Positions 34,131-42,786 are shown, numbered from the stretch's first letter. The stretch: 64,000 nucleotides of DNA from Pseudomonas sp. PH1b (GCF_000633395.1 NZ_AYMU01000009.1:281572-345571); one strand, 5' to 3'. Notes: generated by a model from the sequence alone, not told the origin. Program-made: numbers and translations.

Positions 34131-34142
34131 GGAGAGCAGCTC

Positions 34143-36572
34143 ATGAGCGTCTTGAATTTTCCCCGGATCTACCTCAACGGTTTCATGTTCTGGAACCCGC
34201 CGACCTTCAACAACAACGATGTGCTACCGCTGTACGACGCGGTGAAGATGCAGATGAACTGGCGCTTCCTGAACAAGTACGAGATCAACGACAAGAATGC
34301 GCCACAAACGCTGATGCCCTGGGCCATCGCCCCGCTGCCCTACAACAACGTACCGGACTACGTGTTGCAGGTGCCCACCAATGGCGATGCCGACAACTAC
34401 CCGATGATTCCCGCCGAGTGGGACCTGTTCGGTGACAACGCCTGCGGCACCGTGGACTACCAGCAATTGCGCTCGGTGATCATCGGTGGGGAATCCAAGG
34501 TCGACAGCTACATCGACAACGACCCGCTGATCAACAAGTCGTACCAACTGCTGGGCAACTCGTTCGGCAACCCGACCCCCACCGCGGCACGCTTTGTCGA
34601 CGTCAGCCCCTGGCAGAACACCTTCACCGCGCTGTACTTCGAAAAGATAATGCTGGGCGACACCACCTGCGGGGTGACCCTGAACAAGGGCTGCCGCATG
34701 CTCAACCGCTTCCTCGATTTCAACTGGGGGGCGTTCGGCGGCCTGGTCTACGTGACCTGCACCTGGCAGACCTGCTTTACCAAGGATCAGGTGGACTGGG
34801 TCATCGGCGGTTCGCAACTGCTGCAGAACCTGAAGGACGAAATGGAGCGCAACAGTGACGCCCAGGGCCTGATGCTCAGGTTCACCACCTACCTGACCGT
34901 CTATGACAAGAACGGCCTGTTCAACGACTTCAAGATCGTCAACACCCACTCCCAGGCCCCCTGGGACATGTCCAGGGTGCAGATGCTCTATCAGATAGGC
35001 CTGGACAACCCGACCGAACTCTTCTTCAACCCGGCCTACAGCCGCACCGCCGGCACCCTGGGCCTGTGGCTCAACAATGAGTTCCCCACCGCCCCCGCCG
35101 GCCAGCGCCTGGCGCCCAAGGACCCGGTGCCTTTCTACAAGACGGTGCCGGGAGATGCGCAGATCCATGCCAAGAAACAAGTGGTCAACCTCGGCGTGCT
35201 CAGCGCCGAGCTCCACGACTCCACGCTGTCGCTGGATCTGGGCAATACCTTCCCACTCTACCCAGCCGTCCATACCGGCCCGGCCGCCCCCAATCTCGAT
35301 GGCCGCAACAACGGGATTCCGGTCGCCGCCAAGTTCCACGTCGGCGACTATGAGCTGGGGGTCCAGCAGGGCAACAACTTCGAACCCCTGACCAGCATCG
35401 GCTTCGACCAGTATCAGCAATCGGCCTTTGACAAGCGCTCCGGCCTGTTGGACCTGCCCCTCGACGCCAGTGCCCAGGCCCTGCTGAAAAACGGCAACCT
35501 GGCGTTGCGGCTCAAGGGCACCGACACCATCGCCGCCCAACAGCAGATGTGGACCGCGGAAGTCATCGAGAGCGGCAGCTTCATCGACGTCGGTGACTGC
35601 CGCACGCTGAACATCATGGTGCAGTACAACGGCAAGCCCGCACCGCCCGGAACCACCTTGTGGGTCGCCGAATACAACAACGCCTTCATGCTGACCACCA
35701 GCAACTACTACCTGGCGTTCAGCAACCCGGCGGATTTCGTGCTGATCAACGACTTTCCGGAAGATCGAAAAAACAATAAGCCGGGAATGCCCCAGTTCGC
35801 CGATGCCTCGCAGCATCCCAGCCTGCCCAGGGAGGGCAGCGGCAGGCGCCTGAGCGCCATGCTCATCAGGACAGCCAAGGACGAAGACCCGCCAAGCACC
35901 CCCATCAACTATCAGGACTATCTGAAGACCCCGGCCGCTGTCGATCTGGGACCGTGCCTGAAATTCGACCAACCACAATCAATGAGTGGGAAACTGGATG
36001 ACACCGTCGGCCTGGGCGCCACCGTGGACTACAGCCTGGCCCGCATCCAGACCAATGCCGACGGCATTGCCCAGGTGACGGTGCATGCCAAGGCGCCGGG
36101 GTTCCCCACCCTGCGCTTTTTCATCCAGGACGATCCGACGGGTATTCCGTTCAGCTTCTCCTACACCGACGCCTTCACCGACTTCCTGTCGCCGCTGCGG
36201 GTGCTGCCGCAAGAGCCGCAGATGCTCAAGGACTTCATCGACAGCTGGAACCGGATGTGCACGGCCGACAACGCCAACGTGCGGATCTGGAACGAGTTCA
36301 TCTACCCGCGAATCCTCCAGCCCTTCTATTACCTCTACCCGATCATGAACAAGTTCATGCCCCTCAACTCCCTGCAACGCATCGAGGGCGCGATCGAGCA
36401 GTTCATCAGACTGATCAGCAAGGAGTATCAGGAGGCCAGCACCCTGGCCATGCCCATCACCCGGGACCTGCCCCAGAGCCGTCGGCAGGTGCTGGAGATC
36501 TGGGCCAAGGACCTGGTGAGCACGGGTTATCCACCGCGTCCGCTGAACCTGGGCAACTACCAGAACGGCTGA
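34143..36572 (+). CDS. VioB/RebD N-terminal-domain-like protein, copy 1
   Basis: An 809-residue protein without signal peptide. It begins MSVLNFPRIYLNGFMFWNPP, very like the start of VioB (MSILDFPRIHFRG...), and shows other VioB landmarks as I recall them: GTLGLWLNNEF..PAGQRLAP and, near the end, YYLYPIMNKFMPLNSLQR...LAMPITRDLPQSRRQVLEIW, which corresponds to the VioB block YELVYPFMSDKVF...YYMPSTRELSAPKAR. The VioB C-terminal ferritin-like catalytic half is missing: the protein stops after this block. It is paralogous to the 619-residue protein at 38878-40737 but about 190 residues longer. RBS AAGGAG. It cannot be a complete dimer synthase by itself. Confidence 0.7.
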   Translation: MSVLNFPRIYLNGFMFWNPPTFNNNDVLPLYDAVKMQMNWRFLNKYEINDKNAPQTLMPWAIAPLPYNNVPDYVLQVPTNGDADNYPMIPAEWDLFGDNACGTVDYQQLRSVIIGGESKVDSYIDNDPLINKSYQLLGNSFGNPTPTAARFVDVSPWQNTFTALYFEKIMLGDTTCGVTLNKGCRMLNRFLDFNWGAFGGLVYVTCTWQTCFTKDQVDWVIGGSQLLQNLKDEMERNSDAQGLMLRFTTYLTVYDKNGLFNDFKIVNTHSQAPWDMSRVQMLYQIGLDNPTELFFNPAYSRTAGTLGLWLNNEFPTAPAGQRLAPKDPVPFYKTVPGDAQIHAKKQVVNLGVLSAELHDSTLSLDLGNTFPLYPAVHTGPAAPNLDGRNNGIPVAAKFHVGDYELGVQQGNNFEPLTSIGFDQYQQSAFDKRSGLLDLPLDASAQALLKNGNLALRLKGTDTIAAQQQMWTAEVIESGSFIDVGDCRTLNIMVQYNGKPAPPGTTLWVAEYNNAFMLTTSNYYLAFSNPADFVLINDFPEDRKNNKPGMPQFADASQHPSLPREGSGRRLSAMLIRTAKDEDPPSTPINYQDYLKTPAAVDLGPCLKFDQPQSMSGKLDDTVGLGATVDYSLARIQTNADGIAQVTVHAKAPGFPTLRFFIQDDPTGIPFSFSYTDAFTDFLSPLRVLPQEPQMLKDFIDSWNRMCTADNANVRIWNEFIYPRILQPFYYLYPIMNKFMPLNSLQRIEGAIEQFIRLISKEYQEASTLAMPITRDLPQSRRQVLEIWAKDLVSTGYPPRPLNLGNYQNG

Positions 36573-36597
36573 GCCGCAACCGCCAGGCAATGGAACC

Positions 36598-36619
36598 CCG
36601 GGCGCCCCGTGGCGCCCGG
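36598..36619 (+). terminator. Intercistronic hairpin, weak terminator or attenuator
   Basis: Perfect 9-base arms CCGGGCGCC and GGCGCCCGG with a CCGT loop, followed by CTTTGC rather than a true T-run. It lies in the largest gap between the end of eboF and the second cytochrome gene (66 bases between the VioB-like gene and the next gene). It may partly stop transcription or protect the upstream message. Confidence 0.5.
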
Positions 36620-36638
36620 CTTTGCAAAGGAGAGTCAG

Positions 36639-37580
36639 ATGAATATCCGTACCTTCAGGCGCCTGCTGCTGGCCGCCTTCCTGCTGTGCAGCAGCCAGGT
36701 GCTGTGGGCCCAGGACTATCCCGACAACGTCTACTTCAACATGGGCGTGCACAACACCAAGGGCTGCGACGCCAAGAACAACAACTGCGTCATCAAGCGC
36801 CAGCCTGGCGAGCCGGCCGATCCTCAGTTTCCTGCGACCTGGGTCAGTGACTGGACCATGTATCGGGTCACCGCCAACTACGCGAAGAACCCACCGCCCT
36901 ACAGCAGCCCGCCCAGCACCCTGAAGCCTTCCGACTACACCGTGTCCCAAGGCACCAGCTACTACGACAACGACTATGTACCCGCCGACAAGGACGGCAC
37001 CGGGGCGATGATGGAGCACTACGAGAAGTACTGCCTGCCGATCTTCCCGATCAAGGACAACAACTACACCTGCTCCTTCGTCTCCCTGGGCAACAAGGCC
37101 TACTTCCTCACCTACCCCGAGGACCGGCCCAAGGACATGCCGGCCTGCTGCCTGTTCTCGCCGATGAATCACCCACCCCGCCAGGACTTCATCAAGCACC
37201 TGCCCTATAGCGCCGCCCGCAGCCAGCACCTGGACGGCAGTGTGCAAGCCTATGCGCTGGAGATCCCGGTCAAGCCGAGCCCGATCCTGTTTGGCTATGC
37301 CTTCTACAAGAAGGCCAGCAGCGACGGCCCGGGCCAGCCGGCCTATCAGCATCCGCAGTCGTTCTACTTCTCCGGCGATGCCAGCGTCGCTGACGCGCCC
37401 ATCGTCAGCCAGAACTATCGCAACTGGAGCAACGCCAAGCCGGACCCGGCAAAGACCTGGGACCAGGTGGCGAAGATGTGCCCGACCAACCCGCCGGACT
37501 GCCAGCTCTTCACCCCACCGCCGTCGTTGAAGAACGGTGCGCGGCCGCAGTGGAACCAACTCTCGCCCCCCGCACAGTGA
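36639..37580 (+). CDS. Exported cysteine-containing protein of unknown function
   Basis: A 313-residue protein with a 24-residue signal peptide (LLLAAFLLCSSQVLWA). I do not recognise a family. The mature protein has about ten cysteines, including GCDAKNNNC near 45-53, a KYCLPIFPI..YTCSF pair, a PACCLFS double cysteine and CPTNPPDC near the C-terminus, suggesting disulfides in the periplasm or outside the cell. It is rich in Tyr, Asn and Pro with low hydrophobicity. It sits between the two cytochrome/VioB-like modules, with a good AAGGAG site, so it is probably part of the same transcript. Confidence 0.7.
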   Translation: MNIRTFRRLLLAAFLLCSSQVLWAQDYPDNVYFNMGVHNTKGCDAKNNNCVIKRQPGEPADPQFPATWVSDWTMYRVTANYAKNPPPYSSPPSTLKPSDYTVSQGTSYYDNDYVPADKDGTGAMMEHYEKYCLPIFPIKDNNYTCSFVSLGNKAYFLTYPEDRPKDMPACCLFSPMNHPPRQDFIKHLPYSAARSQHLDGSVQAYALEIPVKPSPILFGYAFYKKASSDGPGQPAYQHPQSFYFSGDASVADAPIVSQNYRNWSNAKPDPAKTWDQVAKMCPTNPPDCQLFTPPPSLKNGARPQWNQLSPPAQ

Positions 37581-37593
37581 CAGGAGCCGCCTC

Positions 37594-38874
37594 ATGAATT
37601 CTTGGAGCCGTTTCACCGCCCTGCTGTTACTTGGCCTGGGCTGCCAGCAGGCCAGCGCCTTGCAGCCCAGCGCGCCGGGGCCGCAGACCACTTGTCCGCC
37701 CAATGCCGTGGTGCCTGCTGCCGATGCATCGCAGCAGGCTTTCGATCAGTACAGCTGGCAGGTGTTCATCAACCTGAACTGGCCGGCCAAGGTCGGGGAA
37801 CGCGGGGTCGCCGATTGCAGCAAACCCCTGGGCAGCCCGGGCGATACCGTGTGGCAGAGCTACAAGGGCGTGAATGAGATCTTCCTGCCACAAGGGCAGG
37901 ACCCCGGCCCCTGGAATTCGGCACCGATGGCCAAGGTCCTCAAGCTGATCAATATCGCCGGGCGCAAGAACACCGCAACGGCCAACGACAACCAGGCCGT
38001 TGGCGGTTGGCTTATCGACCAGAGCGGCAATCCCACCTACTACCAGATTGCCGCCAACCAGGTGTCCTACGACTACATCGTCAACCACCAGTTCTACAAC
38101 GCCGATGTCGTGGCCAAGGCCCGCAACATTCAGTTCCCCAATGCGACCAACGAGGTCAAGTCCAGCTGGCGGATACTCACCTCAAAGGATGACCTCAACC
38201 GCTACCTGCACATGCAGGCCCAGATCACCACGTTCGACGCGCAAGGCGTGGCCAACGGTACGGCTTCAGCGACGCTGGGCCTGGTGGGGTTGCATATCAT
38301 CAACAAGGTCGAGGGTTTTCCACAGTGGATCTGGTCGACCTTCGAGCAGGTCGACAATGTGCCGCCCAAGGTCAAGCAGGGGAACCAGTGGGTCAATCAG
38401 CCACAGCAAGGGATTGCATACTCCTATTTCGATGCCAAGGCGCCCGCCGACCAGCTCAACCAGACGCCCTGCAACTGGACCCTGCAAAATGGCCACATGA
38501 CCTGCACGCCGAAGCCGGGAATGAGTTTCACCACCCCCAATCCCCTGGACCGCTTCACCCCCTTGACCGAGGCCACGACCAGGCTCAACAGCCAGTACCA
38601 GTCGCAGCCACAGGTCCAGGCGTCGGTCTTCAAGTACTACCAGCTGATCACCACCCAGTGGAGTACCACGCCCAATCCAGGCGCGCCCACAGGCCAGACG
38701 ACACCTGAACTCTCGGCCAACGTGACCATGGAAAGCTACATCCAGCCCAACAGCAGCTGCACCAACTGCCATTCCATGGCGACACCGGTCGACAGCCTGC
38801 AAAAGGCCGACTTTTCCTACCTGTTCAAGTTCGCCAAGTCGCCCAATAGCCCCAGCACCCAGAGCAAGGAGTGA
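37594..38874 (+). CDS. Exported single-heme c-type cytochrome-like protein, copy 2
   Basis: A 426-residue exported protein with a signal peptide (1-22, ending QASA). The heme motif CTNCH is at residues 389-393, close to the C-terminus as in copy 1. Paralogy with the protein at 32943-34130 is visible in several aligned blocks (YDYIVNHQFYNADVVAKARN; EVKSSWRIL; GLVGLHIINKVEGFPQWIW). The ATG was chosen by its AGGAG site 8 bases upstream; an in-frame start further up lies in the preceding gene. Three bases separate its stop from the second VioB-like gene. A role in periplasmic electron transfer or heme sensing is inferred only. Confidence 0.8.
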   Translation: MNSWSRFTALLLLGLGCQQASALQPSAPGPQTTCPPNAVVPAADASQQAFDQYSWQVFINLNWPAKVGERGVADCSKPLGSPGDTVWQSYKGVNEIFLPQGQDPGPWNSAPMAKVLKLINIAGRKNTATANDNQAVGGWLIDQSGNPTYYQIAANQVSYDYIVNHQFYNADVVAKARNIQFPNATNEVKSSWRILTSKDDLNRYLHMQAQITTFDAQGVANGTASATLGLVGLHIINKVEGFPQWIWSTFEQVDNVPPKVKQGNQWVNQPQQGIAYSYFDAKAPADQLNQTPCNWTLQNGHMTCTPKPGMSFTTPNPLDRFTPLTEATTRLNSQYQSQPQVQASVFKYYQLITTQWSTTPNPGAPTGQTTPELSANVTMESYIQPNSSCTNCHSMATPVDSLQKADFSYLFKFAKSPNSPSTQSKE

Positions 38875-38877
38875 ATC

Positions 38878-40737
38878 ATGAGTATTCTCAACGGCCCACG
38901 GCTGAATTTCTGGGGCGGGATCGAGGCCAACGTCAGCCTGCCCAACAACTCGCCCACCATTCCCAGCGATCCCAGCAATCCCGACAGCGAGGAGACACTT
39001 TCACTCTTCGACTTGACCACCTCGACCCTGTACCCCCAGGCAGAGGTGTACAGCGATGACGAGTTGACCCAGATGATCAATGCGCCGACCGGCGTTTACT
39101 ACACCGCAGGGGGATGGAACCACTATGGCCAGCATGTCGTCACCCTGGACAAGGTTGCCATCAGCTCCCAGGGAACGCCGGGCAACATCAGCACCCAGGG
39201 GGATCTTGTCGGCGAACCGTTCTACCTGCTGGGGTCGGTGGACCCAGTCACCGGCGCGGCACCGGTGACCGGCCCGATGATGGTCGACCTGGACCCGACC
39301 GGCACCATCAGTTCGCAGATTTTCCTCGGCGGCCTGCAGATCGGCAACAGCACGCCCCCGCAATTGCTGATCAAGGGCAATACGGTGTGCAGCAGCTATG
39401 ACGTGGCAATCCGGATTCTCGACCCGGAACCGGATGCACCGGGCTCCAACCGTATCAGCGGCAGCTTCCAGGTCACTTTCTCTCGCGAGCAGATCGTCAG
39501 TTACAACCAGGACAACCCGCTCTTGCGCGCCATCATCGAGGCCCCCGGCGCCACCGGTATCGTCGTGCGCTTCGTCATGTTCGAGATGTGCCCGCGAATG
39601 ACCACGGCGCAACTGGACGCCGACTACGCCGCTCACCAGTACACCTCCAACCCGAGCATTGGCCGCGTGGTCGGCACCCTGGCTCCCGCCTTTGCCAACG
39701 AACCCCTGATCGTCACTGCCGGGCGCCAGCTGATCAATCCAACCACAGGTAGTGCAGGCTACGCGAGCGTGCTCGAAAACAACCTGTTGAGCATCGACAT
39801 GCTCAACATCATCCCCAAGCAGGCATTTCGCAGTGTTCGAACCGATAACACCTCGCCCATTGGCCCCAATGCGAACTTCGGTATTGTCTCAATCAACCTC
39901 GGCACCAAAACGCTCACAACCCTGGACCCGTTGCAAACTCCGCTGTCTGACTACTACCTGTATGGCGGCATTGTTGACTTGCCGCTGACGCCTGAACAAC
40001 GCCAGTTGGCCAGCCAAGAGGCGATTGCCATCAAGGCACCACTGACGCACAACTTTCCCTCCCAACCCAAGCCGCGGGAGATCCGTGTCAACGCCCTTGA
40101 GCAGACCTATCGCCTGAGTTCCAACCAACGCAATCTGTATCTTGAGGATTACCCCAAGGGACTCGAGATCACCTTGAACCTGAGCCAACGGGGCCAACCC
40201 GTGACCAAGGACACCGTGATCACAATCAGCCCCGGCCCCTCAAACAGCGGTTCGGATGCCCCCTACATAGCCCCTGAGTTCTGGGACTTTCTGCTGTTCG
40301 AGCCCAAGCAAACGGTCAAGGCTGGCCAGTCCAGCGTGAGTTTCAAGGTCAGCCTCAAGCCCGGCTCCGCAGCTCAGGCCGGGTTTGTCACCCTGACCTG
40401 CGCGGTCGAAAACAGTAAGGACAACGGTTTTTTCATCAACCTGCGCAAATCCGCCATCACCGATTTCGGCATTGCACCGGGCAGCGCCGTCACCTGGGAC
40501 CAGGTGTACAAGCACGTGCTGCGTTTTCACTACCTGGCCTTCCCCGCCATGTCCCGCTACATCGCGCTCAATCAGCAGGATGCCGTCTGGGGAGCAGGCC
40601 GGATGATCCTCGCACGCACCTCACCGCAGTACCTCGGCACGACCTTGTACATGCCGGTGGTGCGCTCGATGTCCGCCAGCCAGCGAGCTCTGCTCAAGTG
40701 CTGGCTCACCAGTGAACCCTGGCAGCCACTGCAGTGA
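38878..40737 (+). CDS. VioB/RebD N-terminal-domain-like protein, copy 2
   Basis: A 619-residue protein with no signal peptide. It opens MSILNGPRLNFWGG as VioB-type proteins do, has GIVVRFVMFEMCPR and GRVVGTLAPAF..TAGRQL in the positions where VioB has a similar VQYALFNM and VGVVGLW..PAGRLL, a NLYLEDYPKGLEI stretch parallel to VioB NLYLEAP, and ends with YLAFPAMSRYIAL...LYMPVVRSMSASQRALLKCW. Those ends match both copy 1 and VioB. No ferritin-like C-terminal half follows. The RBS AAGGAG overlaps the end of the cytochrome gene. Base composition around 39800-40250 is somewhat lower in GC than its neighbours. Confidence 0.72.
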   Translation: MSILNGPRLNFWGGIEANVSLPNNSPTIPSDPSNPDSEETLSLFDLTTSTLYPQAEVYSDDELTQMINAPTGVYYTAGGWNHYGQHVVTLDKVAISSQGTPGNISTQGDLVGEPFYLLGSVDPVTGAAPVTGPMMVDLDPTGTISSQIFLGGLQIGNSTPPQLLIKGNTVCSSYDVAIRILDPEPDAPGSNRISGSFQVTFSREQIVSYNQDNPLLRAIIEAPGATGIVVRFVMFEMCPRMTTAQLDADYAAHQYTSNPSIGRVVGTLAPAFANEPLIVTAGRQLINPTTGSAGYASVLENNLLSIDMLNIIPKQAFRSVRTDNTSPIGPNANFGIVSINLGTKTLTTLDPLQTPLSDYYLYGGIVDLPLTPEQRQLASQEAIAIKAPLTHNFPSQPKPREIRVNALEQTYRLSSNQRNLYLEDYPKGLEITLNLSQRGQPVTKDTVITISPGPSNSGSDAPYIAPEFWDFLLFEPKQTVKAGQSSVSFKVSLKPGSAAQAGFVTLTCAVENSKDNGFFINLRKSAITDFGIAPGSAVTWDQVYKHVLRFHYLAFPAMSRYIALNQQDAVWGAGRMILARTSPQYLGTTLYMPVVRSMSASQRALLKCWLTSEPWQPLQ

Positions 40738-40769
40738 CGGGACCGTTCCAATTGCGAGGAAAAACCCCT

Positions 40770-41822
40770 ATGCCAATTGCATTCTTTATCCCCGGCCAAC
40801 CGCAGGAAGACCTGCGTCCCAACAAGGTCATCGCCGAGGGGCTGCTGAATCCCCGTGGCCTCTGCCTGCAAGCCGATGGCAGCCTGCTGCTGGCGGAAGC
40901 CGGCTCGGGCCTTGCAGACCAGCCGTTCAGCGGGCGCATCAGTCGCCTGTGCCCGGACCCGGAGCAGCCGGGTGCCTATCTGCCGCCGCAGATCCTGGCC
41001 CAGGGCTTTCGTTCGATGAACATGCAGGCGCGCATGCTGCGCGACGAGATCATGGGGCTGTCGGACATCGCCTTCGGTGCCGGGCGCTACCTGGCCAGCC
41101 AGACCGACTACGTGGCCGGCTCGAAGCTTCTGGACCTGCAATACAGCCCGCCCGAGCCACTGTTCCACAGCCGCGGCAACCTCAACTCGCTGTGCTATCA
41201 CCCCTCACGCCAAAGCTGGATGGCGGTCAAGCCCGATAGCAACCAGCTGGTGGAGTTCACCCAGGACGGCGAGCAGGTCCTGGCCCAGTTGCCCGACCTG
41301 GACCAGGGCCAGGAAGCGGTCCCGGTGACCCTGGTACACGAGCTGCAGACCGATGCAGTGCTGATCAGCCTGTTCTCTGGCGAGCTGCGCCGCGACCCGG
41401 CGCGCCTGGGTATCGATTTCGCTGACAAGGCCGGCCAGGTGATCCGGGTGTGGCCTGCCAGCGGCAGGATCGAGGTGTTGATTCGCGGCCTGCAACTGCC
41501 CACCGGGCTGGCACTTACTGCGCAGGGCCAGATCCTGGTGCTGGAGCTGTGCGACCGGCTGCTGCAGCCTTTGCCTCCCGAGTGGGCAGGCGAGCCCCTG
41601 CACGGCGGATTCGCCCGTTTCAGCGGACGGCTGCTGCGCTGCGACCTGCAGCAGCGCAATGTGCAGGTGCTTGCCACAGGCCTGGATACGCCCTCCAACC
41701 TGTGTTGCATCGAAGGGGCGGTGTTGGTGAGTGAAGGGATGGGGCTGAGTGGGCGACTGATTCCTGCAGCGGATCATCAAGTGGTTGCGTTGAGCGGACG
41801 TCTGCGCCGGGTAACCCTTTGA
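40770..41822 (+). CDS. ScyD/ScyE-like beta-propeller protein
   Basis: A 350-residue protein with NHL/SMP-type beta-propeller repeats. The diagnostic opening is LNPRGLCLQADGSLLLAEAGSG, the RGLxxxxDGxLxxAEAG form of the ScyD/ScyE family, followed by repeats such as LSDIAFGAGRYLAS, NSLCYHPSRQSWMAVKP, QLPTGLALTAQGQILVLEL and ATGLDTPSNLCCIEGAVLVSEG. ScyD and ScyE are encoded with scytonemin genes in cyanobacteria. It lacks a typical signal peptide here. The ATG is preceded by GAGGAAA about 9 bases away. Role unknown; it may bind the cluster's product or a precursor. Confidence 0.72.
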   Translation: MPIAFFIPGQPQEDLRPNKVIAEGLLNPRGLCLQADGSLLLAEAGSGLADQPFSGRISRLCPDPEQPGAYLPPQILAQGFRSMNMQARMLRDEIMGLSDIAFGAGRYLASQTDYVAGSKLLDLQYSPPEPLFHSRGNLNSLCYHPSRQSWMAVKPDSNQLVEFTQDGEQVLAQLPDLDQGQEAVPVTLVHELQTDAVLISLFSGELRRDPARLGIDFADKAGQVIRVWPASGRIEVLIRGLQLPTGLALTAQGQILVLELCDRLLQPLPPEWAGEPLHGGFARFSGRLLRCDLQQRNVQVLATGLDTPSNLCCIEGAVLVSEGMGLSGRLIPAADHQVVALSGRLRRVTL

Positions 41823-41891
41823 AACATCAGGTCCGGTCAACCTGCTGCCCCGGCATGACGACGAGCCAAGCCCTTTTGGAGACGCAATCAC

Positions 41892-42776
41892 ATGATGCAA
41901 TCGTTCGATGCTGTTGCCTTTATCGAAGAGGGCCAGGAGCGCCCCCTGGATCCAGGCTCAACACCTTTTCTCTACAACGACCACGGGCTGGCGCGCTTTT
42001 ACTCAAATCCACGAGGACGTTGCATCAGCCTGGTGGAAAAAGACCCGCACCAGCTACTGGGCACCCGATACGACAACGTCAGCAGCCATGCCAAAAAGAT
42101 TGCGACCCACACCGGGTCCTATGCCATCACCGAGTTGGTGTTTGGCAGCCACCCCGAAGAAGTTGTGTACCAGCCCCTCTGGGCCACGGCCGAAACGGCG
42201 CGGGCCTTTGGCATGACCCTGCTGCAAAGTGGCGAGAGCATTGGCTTTGAATATCAAAACCTGGTCCTGGGCCAGTTCACCTATGGCAAGTGGGCGGGTC
42301 ACCAGTCCCCCTACCTTGGCCCGGCACGCCAGCGCGAACTGCTGACCTACAATCCCACGGACCTGGAATTCCACGATTTCGCCCACGTGTTCCTGGCTCG
42401 CCATGGGCGCTTGCCGCTGGTCATCAGCGTTGCCCGCTGGCTGCCTGATAGGAGCCAGATCCACATGGCAGACTTGTGGCTGAAGCCGGGAGATGCCCTG
42501 GTGCTGCCACCGCAGCGCATGCCCGAGAAAAGCGCCTCGCAAAGCGCAGGCCCTCCCAGGGTCGTGGACTTGCACGGCAACCGCAATTCGGCACTGGCCT
42601 GCTGGTTCACCGACGGCGAACACAGCCTGCAGACCGAAACCATCCTCGCCGATCGCCCCACCATGAGCTCCGAGGCCCATGGTCCCCACTACCACCAGCA
42701 ACAGACCCCGACACGCCACAGTCCGCCCCAGGGTTGGCCCAGCCTGGACGGCGAAGGCTTTGGCAGCGGCCAGTAA
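41892..42776 (+). CDS. Hypothetical protein, last gene of the EDB-type cluster
   Basis: A 294-residue soluble protein that I do not recognise. It has two similar acidic-aromatic halves without clear repeats, a conserved-looking AITELVFGSHPEEVVYQPLW block, LVLGQFTYGKWAG and LEFHDFAHVFLARHGRLP, and a flexible C-terminal tail rich in His, Pro and Gln (PHYHQQQTPTRHSPPQ). There is no signal peptide or membrane helix. A GGAG site precedes the ATG by about 9 bases. It ends 10 bases before a strong terminator that closes the whole plus-strand block starting at eboD. Confidence 0.65.
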   Translation: MMQSFDAVAFIEEGQERPLDPGSTPFLYNDHGLARFYSNPRGRCISLVEKDPHQLLGTRYDNVSSHAKKIATHTGSYAITELVFGSHPEEVVYQPLWATAETARAFGMTLLQSGESIGFEYQNLVLGQFTYGKWAGHQSPYLGPARQRELLTYNPTDLEFHDFAHVFLARHGRLPLVISVARWLPDRSQIHMADLWLKPGDALVLPPQRMPEKSASQSAGPPRVVDLHGNRNSALACWFTDGEHSLQTETILADRPTMSSEAHGPHYHQQQTPTRHSPPQGWPSLDGEGFGSGQ

Positions 42777-42786
42777 AAAGCGGCAT

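Noticed and set aside
32925..35978. Long minus-strand frames opposite the cytochrome and VioB-like genes
   Set aside because: Rich in Val, Gly, His and Leu with no motifs or ribosome sites; they are shadows of the plus-strand genes, which have good RBSs and signal peptides.
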